64,000 bases of DNA. Source: an uncultured Prevotellaceae bacterium (GTDB taxonomy: Bacteria > Bacteroidota > Bacteroidia > Bacteroidales > Muribaculaceae). Below, in pieces: positions 1-9,724 of the stretch. The notes under the pieces are model-generated. The model did no database searches, was not told where the DNA came from, and was given only the letters and a program-made list of their open reading frames with translations. The position numbers were made by a program, and so were the translations under genes. The stretch lies in contig ONJS01000008.1 in NCBI GenBank assembly GCA_900318205.1, positions 1 to 64,000 of the forward strand, given 5' to 3'. The stretch's first letter is position 1. Each line of letters opens with the position of its first letter.

Positions 1-3
1 GTT

Positions 4-80
4 ATTATCAAAAGTTGGTTTAAAAGTTATGACTGTAACAAATTTACTTTCATTGCTTTACAAAACCGACTTTTGATAAT
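4..80. repeat. 18-bp inverted repeat with 41-nt spacer
   Basis: Bases 4-21 and 63-80 are reverse complements with a single difference. The pair ends just before the small repeat-derived ORF that begins at 84. It could be a weak terminator or one end of a decayed repeat; nothing in the window distinguishes these. Confidence 0.55.
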
Positions 81-83
81 CTT

Positions 84-290
84 TTACTTGTGATAAAAAG
101 CTGAACTTAATATCCCGCAGAAAGTCCTGCCGATGTTCTCCTCATAGAACACCTTCAGTCGCATGACTGAAGCGTAATACTTACGTGAGAACCTGCGGCG
201 ACGTTGGCGACACCGTGCCGTCGTTCGCATAATTCGTGAAATTAGCATTAGCCCCGCAGGGAGAAAGCCAAACGACTTACTACAAGTCAT
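84..290 (-). pseudogene. Remnant of a dispersed repeat ORF (copy A)
   Basis: The 68-codon minus-strand frame contains FSRKYYASVMRLK followed by EENIGR and SSAF. The same string with small changes occurs on the plus strand near 62250 (copy C), and its C-terminal end recurs near 59700 (copy B). No promoter is evident, and the N-terminal third is simply the reading of a terminator hairpin and the motif at 245-260. I read it as a decayed member of a repeated element rather than a working gene. I do not recognise the parent protein. Confidence 0.4.
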
Positions 291-298
291 TTGGCTTT
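264..298. terminator. Hairpin terminator, shared family
   Basis: Arms 264-278 and 284-298 pair over 15 bp with one wobble and have A- and T-rich flanks. Nearly the same hairpin recurs at 12254-12288 and 14386-14420, where it follows tRNA 3'-end sequence. It would end transcription of the esterase gene to its right, which is read leftward. Confidence 0.65.
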
Positions 299-363
299 CT
301 TTTCTGTGAATGTTACGTCATTGGGGCGCACCCCAATTGGTGGAAATAAATTCCTGATGTGGC

Positions 364-1617
<1,254 letters not shown>

Positions 1618-1858
1618 TTAAACATTAATTCAAATCATCCTGTTCACAACACATAGGCAAATTACGTCAAAAACCTTGGAGCATGCAAGCATTTTGCCCA
1701 AGAATTAGTGAATGGCAAGGGTAATATGCCCAAATATGGTGACGCCCCAAAATCCAGCGACCAGTTGAATACAATGTGCAACAGCAATTCATGATAGAGA
1801 AGCAAATCCCTCACACCCCGAGAGAGCATGAGAGATATTTCTTGACTTTGCCTATCAT

Positions 1859-4294
1859 CTAATTCCAGTTGCCGGATAGCAGGTAGCTGATCAAGACGGT
1901 CACATCGCTGATGTTGATGTTGTCATCCTGATTGCAGTTGGCAGCCTCCAGGTCGATACCCGTGGCATCATCACTCAGCAGGTAGTTGACCAGGATGGTC
2001 ACGTCGGTGATATTGATATTGCCATCGTCGTTCACGTCGCCACGCACGTATGCAGGACCGTTCTCGAACAACGTCACGCACTCGAAGTTACTCCATGCGC
2101 TCTCAGTGCCATCGGTATAGAGGGCCTTCACCTTGTAATAGAAGGTGAGCCCAGCCTCGAGGTTCCTGACCAAATAGGACTTGTCGGTGATACCTGTAAT
2201 CAGTCGCGAGGTGGTGTCACCCTCCTCGGCAATCTCACGCAGGGTGGATTCGTCGAGTTCACCGGCATAGATCTTGATGGACTCGATGTCGCAGTAGTAC
2301 AGGTTGCTGCCAATCTTGAACTGCTCGACCTCGTCACAATCCAGCACGAAGGTGTAGTCGAGATACTCGCCCCACGTCTTCGCGGTCATGATATCCATAC
2401 TTGTCTCTACCGCTAGTGTAGCACTGCTGGCATAGATGTTGTCATTCTTGGCCCTAACGATAATGGTTGCTTTATCGTAGCCCTTCATGTCAAACGGCTG
2501 AGTCACCAGGTGGCAATCGGTGCCAAGTGACAGGCAGGCACCGTCCAACCACAGCTCTGAGCCCTCAAAGGTCCAGCCGTCAGGCAAATAAGGTGTGGGA
2601 TTGGATGCGATATTGTTGCCGGTTGAAGGCATGTCGCTGAAATCCTCATCAACGATGAGTGTTGCGGCAGGCTTAGTGCTCACCAGCAGGGTATAGCTGT
2701 CCACAAATTTGTCAGCGGTCTCGTCGGTCCAGTCGGCACGGAATTTCGTCAAGTTGACATAGGTCTCATCAGCGGGAAGCATCACGGGCGTGTGGGTATC
2801 AAGGGTCGCAGTGCCAGTGATGTTAACCACCTTGGTTTGGGCATCGGCATTGCTCAGCGTGAGGGTGGCAGTGTGAGTGCCGACAGCCTCAGGTGCATAG
2901 GTCACGGTGATGGCCTTGCCTTCGGCCTGCTCATCAGGAGCGACACTGCTGACGTTGATGGAGAAGTATCCGCTCTCGTCATTGAGTGCCACATCGATAG
3001 CGCTGGTGAGTTCCTGCCCCCTGACAACAACAGTGGCAGTAGCGTCCTGGTCAACGAAGGCTTCCATTTTGAGTTTATCGGGGTTTACCTTGATAGCCGG
3101 TCCCTGAACGGGCGGTTGGATGCCGATGACCATCTGTTGATAGACACTATAGTTTGAACCCTGGCAGTTGAAGGCATTCAATGCAAACCAGTCATTGGAG
3201 CTGCCGCTCCAGCCGAAGTTAACATGATACTTGTTGATACTGCTGTCATAGCCATCGATGTTGAAGGCATGGCCGCCGCCATTGGTCGAAACCGCACAAA
3301 AGACAACTGGACGCTCGGCAAACATTTCCTCTTGGAGGATTTCGGCCCACTCGGCATCGGTATAGAGCGTTGTGCCGCCCTCATAGGCGCTGGTCTTCTT
3401 GACCAAGCGGACTGTTTCGGGGTCATAACCGCAGACAAGGAAGGCGTCACGGATGTTGCCCACACTATCCACACTCACACCACTGCCGCTCGAAGTTGTT
3501 GCACCATAGACCATGTGCTCGGCATGGCCGATGTAGTGCATCAGTGCCGCCACCGCAGCGCCCTGCTCATCGGTGTAACTGCCGGTATAGTCATCAATCA
3601 TATTGTCCCAGTCAAAGGTCGTTGAAGGCATGGGCTCATGGTTATAGATGAGGGAACCCGAATAGGAATAATTGATGAGGGACTCGTAACCAGGCAGTGC
3701 GGGCACAGGGCCAAGGGGGTATTTCCAATAATAGAACACCATCGCTGCCGAAGTGGCAGGACAGCCGGTATAGCACTGGTAGCCGCCGAAGGTGCACTCG
3801 TTCCAGAACGGTGCACTCTGATCCCAGTTGCAGGTCAGCAGCGGACCGACTGATGCGGCTTTGAGCGACGGCGTGTTTCGCGGGCTGACGATGGGATTCA
3901 CCTTAAGGGTGGGATTCCTCTGCAAGTACTCAATCTCGTCTTTGTACTGGGCGAGCATGTCCATCATGCCTGGAGGCATGTTCTGGATGTCCAGGGCATA
4001 GTCACCATAGGCAAGAATCTGCTCGGCACGGTCGTCACCGGCAACGACCACATAGGAGTGATCCGTCGTGTAGATATAATACACGGCGCCTGCGCCCAAT
4101 ACACGGCTATGCTCAGCCTTCCGCAACTCCAACTTTGAACCGTTGGGAATCGTCAATTTACCAGCCTGGCTGACATTGCTCAGGAAATTCCCAGCCCACT
4201 TTGCCGCCGTTGCCTGATCTACAGGAGCAGCCGACATTGAGAACGCCACAACAGCAGCAGCCAAGAAAAACAATATTTTTTTTACTAAAGGCAT
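1859..4294 (-). CDS. Secreted C10 (streptopain-like) cysteine protease with dockerin
   Basis: 811 residues. A signal peptide (to about residue 22) is followed by a Spi-type propeptide that runs to about 145. The peptidase C10 domain has catalytic Cys178 in TGCPATSAA and His342 in GGHAFNIDGYD, the classic pair of the streptopain family. A middle region with Ig-like repeats and a carbohydrate-binding-like segment follows. The C-terminus is a type I dockerin with two calcium loops (GDVNDDGNINITDV and NQDDNINISDV). The product is probably an extracellular protease that self-processes. No cohesin partner is present in the window, so the dockerin's role is unknown. A leftward promoter box lies at 4358-4365. 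Confidence 0.9.
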   Translation of the reverse strand: MPLVKKILFFLAAAVVAFSMSAAPVDQATAAKWAGNFLSNVSQAGKLTIPNGSKLELRKAEHSRVLGAGAVYYIYTTDHSYVVVAGDDRAEQILAYGDYALDIQNMPPGMMDMLAQYKDEIEYLQRNPTLKVNPIVSPRNTPSLKAASVGPLLTCNWDQSAPFWNECTFGGYQCYTGCPATSAAMVFYYWKYPLGPVPALPGYESLINYSYSGSLIYNHEPMPSTTFDWDNMIDDYTGSYTDEQGAAVAALMHYIGHAEHMVYGATTSSGSGVSVDSVGNIRDAFLVCGYDPETVRLVKKTSAYEGGTTLYTDAEWAEILQEEMFAERPVVFCAVSTNGGGHAFNIDGYDSSINKYHVNFGWSGSSNDWFALNAFNCQGSNYSVYQQMVIGIQPPVQGPAIKVNPDKLKMEAFVDQDATATVVVRGQELTSAIDVALNDESGYFSINVSSVAPDEQAEGKAITVTYAPEAVGTHTATLTLSNADAQTKVVNITGTATLDTHTPVMLPADETYVNLTKFRADWTDETADKFVDSYTLLVSTKPAATLIVDEDFSDMPSTGNNIASNPTPYLPDGWTFEGSELWLDGACLSLGTDCHLVTQPFDMKGYDKATIIVRAKNDNIYASSATLAVETSMDIMTAKTWGEYLDYTFVLDCDEVEQFKIGSNLYYCDIESIKIYAGELDESTLREIAEEGDTTSRLITGITDKSYLVRNLEAGLTFYYKVKALYTDGTESAWSNFECVTLFENGPAYVRGDVNDDGNINITDVTILVNYLLSDDATGIDLEAANCNQDDNINISDVTVLISYLLSGNWN

Positions 4295-4357
4295 ATATTG
4301 GATTTATCGTTTAGAGGCGAATACCGTTAATGATTAAATGCCATAAATCAACGAGTG

Positions 4358-4365
4358 CAAAGTTA
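4358..4365 (-). promoter_or_regulatory. -7 box TAACTTTG for the C10 protease
   Basis: Read on the minus strand this is TAACTTTG followed by C, matching the Bacteroidetes TAnnTTTG box. It lies 64 nt before the protease start. No clear -33 TTTG was found at the usual distance. Confidence 0.55.
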
Positions 4366-4498
4366 CATATAATTTCCAAACCGTTGACATTTCCCAGCAA
4401 AACAACAAAATTGTGCATTAAAATGTGCAATAATATATAAAAGAACCGTTCCTATTTTCATTCAGTCATTTTTTGTGAGGTTTTGTAAAAAAACATGC

Positions 4499-4506
4499 TA
4501 ACTTTG
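4499..4506 (+). promoter_or_regulatory. -7 box TAACTTTG for the GDPD gene
   Basis: TAACTTTG matches the Bacteroidetes -7 consensus and sits 54 nt before the ATG at 4561. TTTG strings lie upstream, but at spacings (13 and 23 nt) outside the usual 19-21. Confidence 0.55.
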
Positions 4507-4560
4507 TGGGTTGATAATAAGAGCTTAAGCAAAGCTGCAGTTTAACGATAAGCATAAACG

Positions 4561-5514
4561 ATGATGATGAAAAAAGTGCAAATATTGATGCTGCTGGTTG
4601 TTGCCTGCGTCGGGCTCATGTCATGCAGCCAGCGCCTCCATGAGGGGACTACAAGCCAAGCAGGGCGAGCCGACAAGATTGTCGCGGCGCTGCATGATGC
4701 CTCGACACGCTATGTGGTCGTGGTTGCCCACCGCGGCGACTGGCGCAACTATCCCGAGAATTCCATCCCCGCCATCGAATCGGTCATCCGCATGGGCGTT
4801 GACGTGATGGAGCTTGACGTGAAGATGACGCGCGACAGCGTGCTGGTACTGAGCCATGACTGGACGCTGAACCGCACGACGACAGGCAGCGGCAACATCA
4901 GCGATTACACCTACGAACAGTTGCTGGCCTTCGACCTCAAGCGGGGCCACGGCATCGCTATCCCGGGCCTAAAAATCCCCACCCTGCGCCAGGCGCTGGA
5001 AGTGTGCAAGGACCGCATCGTGGTCAACGTGGACCAGGGATTTGACTATTATGACCAGGTGCTCGCGATTACCGAAGAACTCGGCATGACCGACCAGGTG
5101 CTCATCAAGAACGGGCAACCGCTTGACAAAGTGCAACAGAGGATGTCACGGCACGCCCTCAAGATGATGTATATGCCCGTGGTGAGCGTCGCCGGAGGGT
5201 CGGACATGACCACCTTTAACAGCTACCTCGCCAGCCCCGAGGCGGTGCCCATCGCCTTTGAACTGTGCTTCGGCACGCTCGACGACAACGTCAAGAACAC
5301 TGCACGACGAGTGCTGGATGCCAGATCCAAGGTATGGGTGAACACCATCTGGGGTTCCCTGTGCGGTGACCATGATGACGACAGGGCCTACGACAGCCCC
5401 GATCCCGACAAGGTCTATGGCCCCATCCTCGACCTGGGGACATCCATCATCCAGACCGACCGCCCCGAATTCCTCATCAAGTACCTTGAGAAAAAGGGAA
5501 GAAGGAAGTTTTGA
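4561..5514 (+). CDS. Glycerophosphodiester phosphodiesterase lipoprotein
   Basis: 317 residues. The N-terminus is hydrophobic with a lipobox-like LMSC ending at Cys22, which suggests a lipid-anchored periplasmic or surface protein; the Met at -2 is atypical. The GDPD barrel begins with AHRGDWRNYPENS (His57, Arg58, Glu66) and continues with the metal-binding pair Glu84/Asp86 in MELDVK and His99 in LSHDW. The family hydrolyses glycerophosphodiesters to glycerol 3-phosphate and an alcohol. A second GDPD domain occurs in the fused gene at 46632-48410. A simple tandem-repeat spacer separates this gene from the GH106 gene downstream. Confidence 0.88.
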   Translation: MMMKKVQILMLLVVACVGLMSCSQRLHEGTTSQAGRADKIVAALHDASTRYVVVVAHRGDWRNYPENSIPAIESVIRMGVDVMELDVKMTRDSVLVLSHDWTLNRTTTGSGNISDYTYEQLLAFDLKRGHGIAIPGLKIPTLRQALEVCKDRIVVNVDQGFDYYDQVLAITEELGMTDQVLIKNGQPLDKVQQRMSRHALKMMYMPVVSVAGGSDMTTFNSYLASPEAVPIAFELCFGTLDDNVKNTARRVLDARSKVWVNTIWGSLCGDHDDDRAYDSPDPDKVYGPILDLGTSIIQTDRPEFLIKYLEKKGRRKF

Positions 5515-5662
5515 GTGAGAAGTGAGGAGTGAGGAGTGAGGAGTGAGGAGTGAGAAGTTAGGAGTGAGATGTTAGGAGTGAGAAGTTAGGAGTTAGAAGT
5601 GGCTAACGTCTAATGTCTAGTGTCTAACGTCTAAAGTCTAATGTCTAAAGTCTAAAATCTAA
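5515..5662. repeat. Simple tandem-repeat spacer
   Basis: Two degenerate arrays fill the gap between the GDPD stop and the GH106 start. The first has a unit near GTGAGGA (about 5515-5600) and the second a unit near GTCTAAA/T (about 5601-5660). No promoter box is visible inside. The region could change length by slippage. Confidence 0.75.
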
Positions 5663-5664
5663 AA

Positions 5665-8600
5665 ATGAGATTAAAACTGTTCATCATATTGCAACTGCTG
5701 GCGATGCTCGCCACAGCACAGGAACTGATGACGGGCTTCCAGGAACCGCCTCAGGAGGCACGCCCTCGCGTGTGGTGGCACTGGATGAACGGCAACATCA
5801 CCCGCGACGGCATCGACAAGGACATCGCGTGGATGCACCGCGTGGGCATCGGCGGTTTCCATTGCTTTGACGCCGCATTCTGGGGCAAATCCATCGTGGA
5901 GCATCGCCTGGTCTACATGAGTCCCGAGTGGCAGGAAGAGTTCAGGCATGCGGTGTCGATGGCCGACTCGCTGGGTATGGAGGTGGCTGTCGCCAGCTGC
6001 CCAGGATGGAGCAATACAGGAGGACCCTGGGTAAAACCCGAGCAGGCGATGAAGCGGCTCGTGTGGAGCGAGACGCGTGCCCACGGCGGCAAATTAAGCA
6101 TCACCCTGCCCGAGCCCAACAAGGACGAGCGCTTGTATGCCGACATCTGCGTCCTCGCCGTGAAGGCAAATCCTGCCGACAAGACGATGGAGGAATTCGG
6201 TGCCACTTTCTCGACCAGCGATAGCCTGCAGCAGCCCTATTGGATCCAATACCAGTTCAAGAAACCGACCGTCATCAAAGCCTTGAGCATCAAGGACGGC
6301 AACTATCGCAGCATTTGGGCCGCCCAGCCCGCCCCCGTGACCAAATGGCTCGAGGTGAGCGACGACGGTGTCACGTTCAGACGCGTGTGCGGCATCCCGC
6401 ACGGCAGCGTCGGGTGGCAGACCATCGACATTGAGCCTACCCGAGGTCGGTGCTTCCGCATCACATTTGAACAGAAACCCGGCATCACGCCCCAGCTCAA
6501 ACTATACACCACGCCCCGAATCAACCACGCCGAGGAAAAAGCGGGCTTTGCATCGCCGTCAGACATGATGGACTTCCTCACAACCGCCCAGGCAGATGAG
6601 GTCATCCAGTTGACCGATGTCATCGACGTCACCGGCCGTGTCGATGCCAATGGTGTCTTGACCTGGAAAGCCCCCAAGGGTGATTGGAAAATTTATCGGT
6701 TCGGCTACACCCTCACGGGCAAAGAAAACCATCCCGCATCACCCGAGGCGACTGGACTGGAGGTGAGCAAAATCGACAAACAGGCCTTTACTGATTTCCT
6801 GGAGTATTACCTCAACACCTATCACGAAGCGACAGGCGGCCTGATGGGCGAACGCGGACTCCATTATCTGCTGATTGACAGCTATGAAGCCGGATGGGAG
6901 ACCTGGTGTGCCCAGATGCCACAGGAGTTTGAACAACGACGCGGCTACAGCCTGATGCCATGGCTGCCCGTGCTGACAGGCGAAATCATCTGTTCGGCCG
7001 AACAGAGCGAGGAGTTCCTCTATGACTGGCGAACGACCATCGGCGAACTGATTCAGGAGGGCATGTACGAGAACGCGGCGCGCATTGCCCGTGAACACGG
7101 CATGGAGACCTACTTTGAATCCCACGAGAACGGCCGACTCTATCTGGCCGACGGCATGAGTGTCAAGCGCCAGGCCGACATTCCCATGGCAGCCATGTGG
7201 ACAATTCCCAAAGGCGCCAAAGCCAATAACTCCAATGCCAGCATGGCCGAGAGCGACATCCGCGAGGCGGCCTCGGTAGCCCACCTCTACGGCAAGCCGC
7301 TCGTCGCCACCGAGTCGTTGACTGCCAACGGCATGAGTGGCGGTGCCTATAGCTACTATCCCGGCAACCTGAAGGCGACAGCCGACCTCGAGATGTCTTG
7401 CGGCACCAACCGCTTTGTCATCCACGAGAGCGCACACCAGCCCGTCGATGACAAGAAACCCGGACTGGGGCTGATGGTCTATGGCCAGTGGTTCAACCGC
7501 CATGAGACCTGGGCCGAAATGGCCAAAGCCTGGACCGACTATCTGGCCCGCAGCAGTTACCTGCTGCAACAGGGCCGCAACGTGGCCGACGTGCTCTATT
7601 ATTACGGCGAGGACGATGTGATTACCAGCCTGTTTGCCCATGAGCACCCTGCCATACCGCCCGGCTATAACTTCGATTACCTAAACAAGGAGGCCCTGCT
7701 CGACCTGATTGCCTATGACGGGGAACACTTCGTCACGCCATCGGGCAACCAATACAGCGTGCTGGTCGTTTCAGAGAAATGCCGGCACATGTCCGATGCT
7801 GTCCGAGCCAAACTTGCCGCCCTGCAGCAACAGGGAGCGACAGTCATCGACGAGAAGACACAACCGAAGGGAATGCCGTTCCTTGAAATCCAGCCCGATG
7901 TGATGACTGCCGACATGAGCGACCTGCGCTACGTCCACCGCACAACCGGCGACAGCGAGATTTACTGGCTGAACAACCGGGCCGAAGAAGCGAGGACCTG
8001 TGACGCCTCCTTCCGCGTCAGCGGTCTCTTGCCCACCCTGTGGCACCCCGAGACGGGCGCGATTGAGGAGGTCTCCTACGAGATGAGTGATACCGAAACC
8101 ACCGTCCACCTCGACATGTTGCCCGAGGACGCCTTCTTTGTCGTGTTCCAGGGAAAAACCCGTGACATGATGAAGTCCGTTCCCAAGAAGCAAGTGATCC
8201 CGTTGCGACAGATTGACACCCCGTGGACCGTCCACTTTGACCAGCAGTGGGGCGGCCCTGCCAGCGTCGTCTTCCCGAAGCTCATTTCCTATACCGAGTC
8301 CAACGATGACGGCATCAAGTACTATTCAGGCACCGCCGTCTATGAGAACAGTTTTAATGTCCAGAAGAAAGAACTCGACAATGGGAGCATCCTGCTCGAT
8401 CTGGGCGAGGTGGGATGCATGGCCCAGGTGACGCTCAATGGCAAAGAGGTGGGCACACTGTGGAAGGCGCCCTATCAGATTGACATCAGCGAGGCTGTCA
8501 CAGCCGGCGAGAACCGCCTCGAAATCAAGGTGGCCAATCAATGGGTAAACCGCATCATCGGTGATTTGCAGCCCGATTGCGACAAGCCTTATACCTACAC

Positions 8601-8697
8601 GCCCACCGACTTCTACAAGGCCGACTCTCCCCTGCTCCCGGCAGGCCTAATGGGCCCCGTGACAATCAAGAAGCGCTTCATTCCAACCGAGAAATGA
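5665..8697 (+). CDS. GH106-type alpha-L-rhamnosidase
   Basis: 1010 residues. A 19-residue signal peptide is followed by the family-typical start PRVWWHWMNGNIT and a catalytic barrel with GIGGFHCFD, LLIDSYEAGW and YFESHENG. The C-terminus is a galactose-binding-like jelly roll (about 850-1000) containing LNGKEVGTLWKAPY. Length and motif order fit Bacteroidetes GH106 enzymes, which remove rhamnose from pectic or other plant glycans in the periplasm. The gene starts directly after the tandem-repeat spacer and may be cotranscribed with the GDPD gene. No SusC/SusD pair is nearby, so this is not a classical polysaccharide-utilization locus. Rhamnose specificity is inferred from family. Confidence 0.85.
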   Translation: MRLKLFIILQLLAMLATAQELMTGFQEPPQEARPRVWWHWMNGNITRDGIDKDIAWMHRVGIGGFHCFDAAFWGKSIVEHRLVYMSPEWQEEFRHAVSMADSLGMEVAVASCPGWSNTGGPWVKPEQAMKRLVWSETRAHGGKLSITLPEPNKDERLYADICVLAVKANPADKTMEEFGATFSTSDSLQQPYWIQYQFKKPTVIKALSIKDGNYRSIWAAQPAPVTKWLEVSDDGVTFRRVCGIPHGSVGWQTIDIEPTRGRCFRITFEQKPGITPQLKLYTTPRINHAEEKAGFASPSDMMDFLTTAQADEVIQLTDVIDVTGRVDANGVLTWKAPKGDWKIYRFGYTLTGKENHPASPEATGLEVSKIDKQAFTDFLEYYLNTYHEATGGLMGERGLHYLLIDSYEAGWETWCAQMPQEFEQRRGYSLMPWLPVLTGEIICSAEQSEEFLYDWRTTIGELIQEGMYENAARIAREHGMETYFESHENGRLYLADGMSVKRQADIPMAAMWTIPKGAKANNSNASMAESDIREAASVAHLYGKPLVATESLTANGMSGGAYSYYPGNLKATADLEMSCGTNRFVIHESAHQPVDDKKPGLGLMVYGQWFNRHETWAEMAKAWTDYLARSSYLLQQGRNVADVLYYYGEDDVITSLFAHEHPAIPPGYNFDYLNKEALLDLIAYDGEHFVTPSGNQYSVLVVSEKCRHMSDAVRAKLAALQQQGATVIDEKTQPKGMPFLEIQPDVMTADMSDLRYVHRTTGDSEIYWLNNRAEEARTCDASFRVSGLLPTLWHPETGAIEEVSYEMSDTETTVHLDMLPEDAFFVVFQGKTRDMMKSVPKKQVIPLRQIDTPWTVHFDQQWGGPASVVFPKLISYTESNDDGIKYYSGTAVYENSFNVQKKELDNGSILLDLGEVGCMAQVTLNGKEVGTLWKAPYQIDISEAVTAGENRLEIKVANQWVNRIIGDLQPDCDKPYTYTPTDFYKADSPLLPAGLMGPVTIKKRFIPTEK

Positions 8698-8860
8698 GGC
8701 ATCAAGAGTTATCAACCATCATAACAATAATGATGAAACTTATGTCGTCATGAGGGTACGGACTCCTCAACACGGAATAAAGCTTGGTGATTTCAGTTTT
8801 CAGCAAAGGCAGGTTGAAACTTTCACCCGGCAAAAGACACGATTTTTCGCGGAAAAAACT

Positions 8861-8868
8861 TACTTTTG
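8861..8868 (+). promoter_or_regulatory. -7 box TACTTTTG for a small membrane protein
   Basis: TACTTTTGC matches the Bacteroidetes -7 element and lies 40 nt before the ATG at 8908, supporting that small gene as real. Confidence 0.55.
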
Positions 8869-8907
8869 CATCAAGTATTTATCAAATAACCATTTTGAAT
8901 AGTAACT

Positions 8908-9069
8908 ATGGCCAACAAAAAACAAGACAACCGAGTGCAACCACGCATAAAGAACAAGGGTGTTATCGTAGACCTGTTCGTTCTATGGCTCGCTTTGACC
9001 GCACTTTCATGTGCCGCAATCAATCTTCATATTTCGCTGAATAAGCTGGAGCCAAAAGAAGAAGAATAA
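8908..9069 (+). CDS. Small single-helix membrane protein (53 aa)
   Basis: The ATG at 8908 opens a 53-codon frame ending TAA at 9067-9069. The product starts with a basic stretch (MANKKQDNRVQPRIKNK), then has one hydrophobic helix (GVIVDLFVLWLALTALSCAA), then ends in an acidic tail (LEPKEEE). This basic-helix-acidic layout, a -7 box at 8861 and a terminator at 9111-9133 make it look like a real gene. I do not recognise the family and cannot propose a function beyond an inner-membrane location. Confidence 0.55.
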   Translation: MANKKQDNRVQPRIKNKGVIVDLFVLWLALTALSCAAINLHISLNKLEPKEEE

Positions 9070-9110
9070 CCCATTCACCCAGCAAAAGGCATGGTATTTG
9101 GGCAAAAGCA

Positions 9111-9133
9111 GCTCACCGATGACTTCGGTGAGC
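9111..9133. terminator. Bidirectional terminator hairpin
   Basis: GCTCACCGA (9111-9119) pairs perfectly with 9125-9133 around a 5-nt loop. It lies between the converging small membrane protein gene and the minus-strand gene at 9154-9480. Confidence 0.7.
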
Positions 9134-9153
9134 CTTTAATCTTGGATATGGCT

Positions 9154-9480
9154 TTATGCCGCTTCTTTTGACTTGAAAAGTAACTTGTATAGGCGGCAGC
9201 ACAGGTAGCAACTCAGCAGCGCTATGACTGTGATAACGCCTAAGATTATGGCGCCTGAAACATCCATTGGACCGAACGCACCGGAGAACAGGATGAATAA
9301 TGCGCCAAAACACAGCAGCACCAATGTCGTCAAGATGGCACTAATCATGAGCAGCACACTCGCCCATTTCTTGTTTTGGTATATCAATCGCGGTGAGCAC
9401 ATCAGAACGACGCAAATAGGCCCCACTATACGACTATAAAAAAAATTCAACTGTACCAAGCAGGACCAGATGAGAAACAT
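9154..9480 (-). CDS. Small multi-pass membrane protein, unknown
   Basis: 108 residues with three to four hydrophobic segments (about 10-28, 40-68, 75-95) and a basic end (KLLFKSKEAA). There are no catalytic motifs. It converges on the small gene at 8908 and shares the hairpin at 9111. The start is uncertain because several in-frame Met codons lie near the N-terminus. I do not recognise the family. Confidence 0.5.
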   Translation of the reverse strand: MFLIWSCLVQLNFFYSRIVGPICVVLMCSPRLIYQNKKWASVLLMISAILTTLVLLCFGALFILFSGAFGPMDVSGAIILGVITVIALLSCYLCCRLYKLLFKSKEAA

Positions 9481-9539
9481 AATACTCGCGCGAGAACCAA
9501 TGGCACTGCTGACAATGCCTTTGGCAATCTATATATCAA

Positions 9540-9592
9540 TTCGCATAATTGGCTTCACCGATCTAAAGGTTCGCATTAGCCCCGCAGGAAAA
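9540..9592. repeat. Dispersed repeat fragment
   Basis: The strings ttcgcataatt and gcattagccccgcagg in this stretch also occur in the same order at about 220-261 at the left edge of the window. The rest of the 9481-9724 gap shows no other feature I can support. Confidence 0.45.
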
Positions 9593-9724
9593 AAGCCCAC
9601 CCGAAGGTAAAAATAATTAACAAACATTAACAGATTTCCATTGAATTCTTCCTTTCAATGTTACCATAAAGAAAGTGGGTTGGTTGGCCCATCGAAACAT
9701 TTATTCATCATTAATTATAAAATT

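Noticed and set aside
5515..5662. Possible CRISPR array
   Set aside because: Units are 6-8 bp with no spacers; this is simple tandem repetition.
6739..7647. 302-codon minus-strand frame inside the GH106 gene
   Set aside because: Antisense shadow of a well-supported gene with no promoter or motif.
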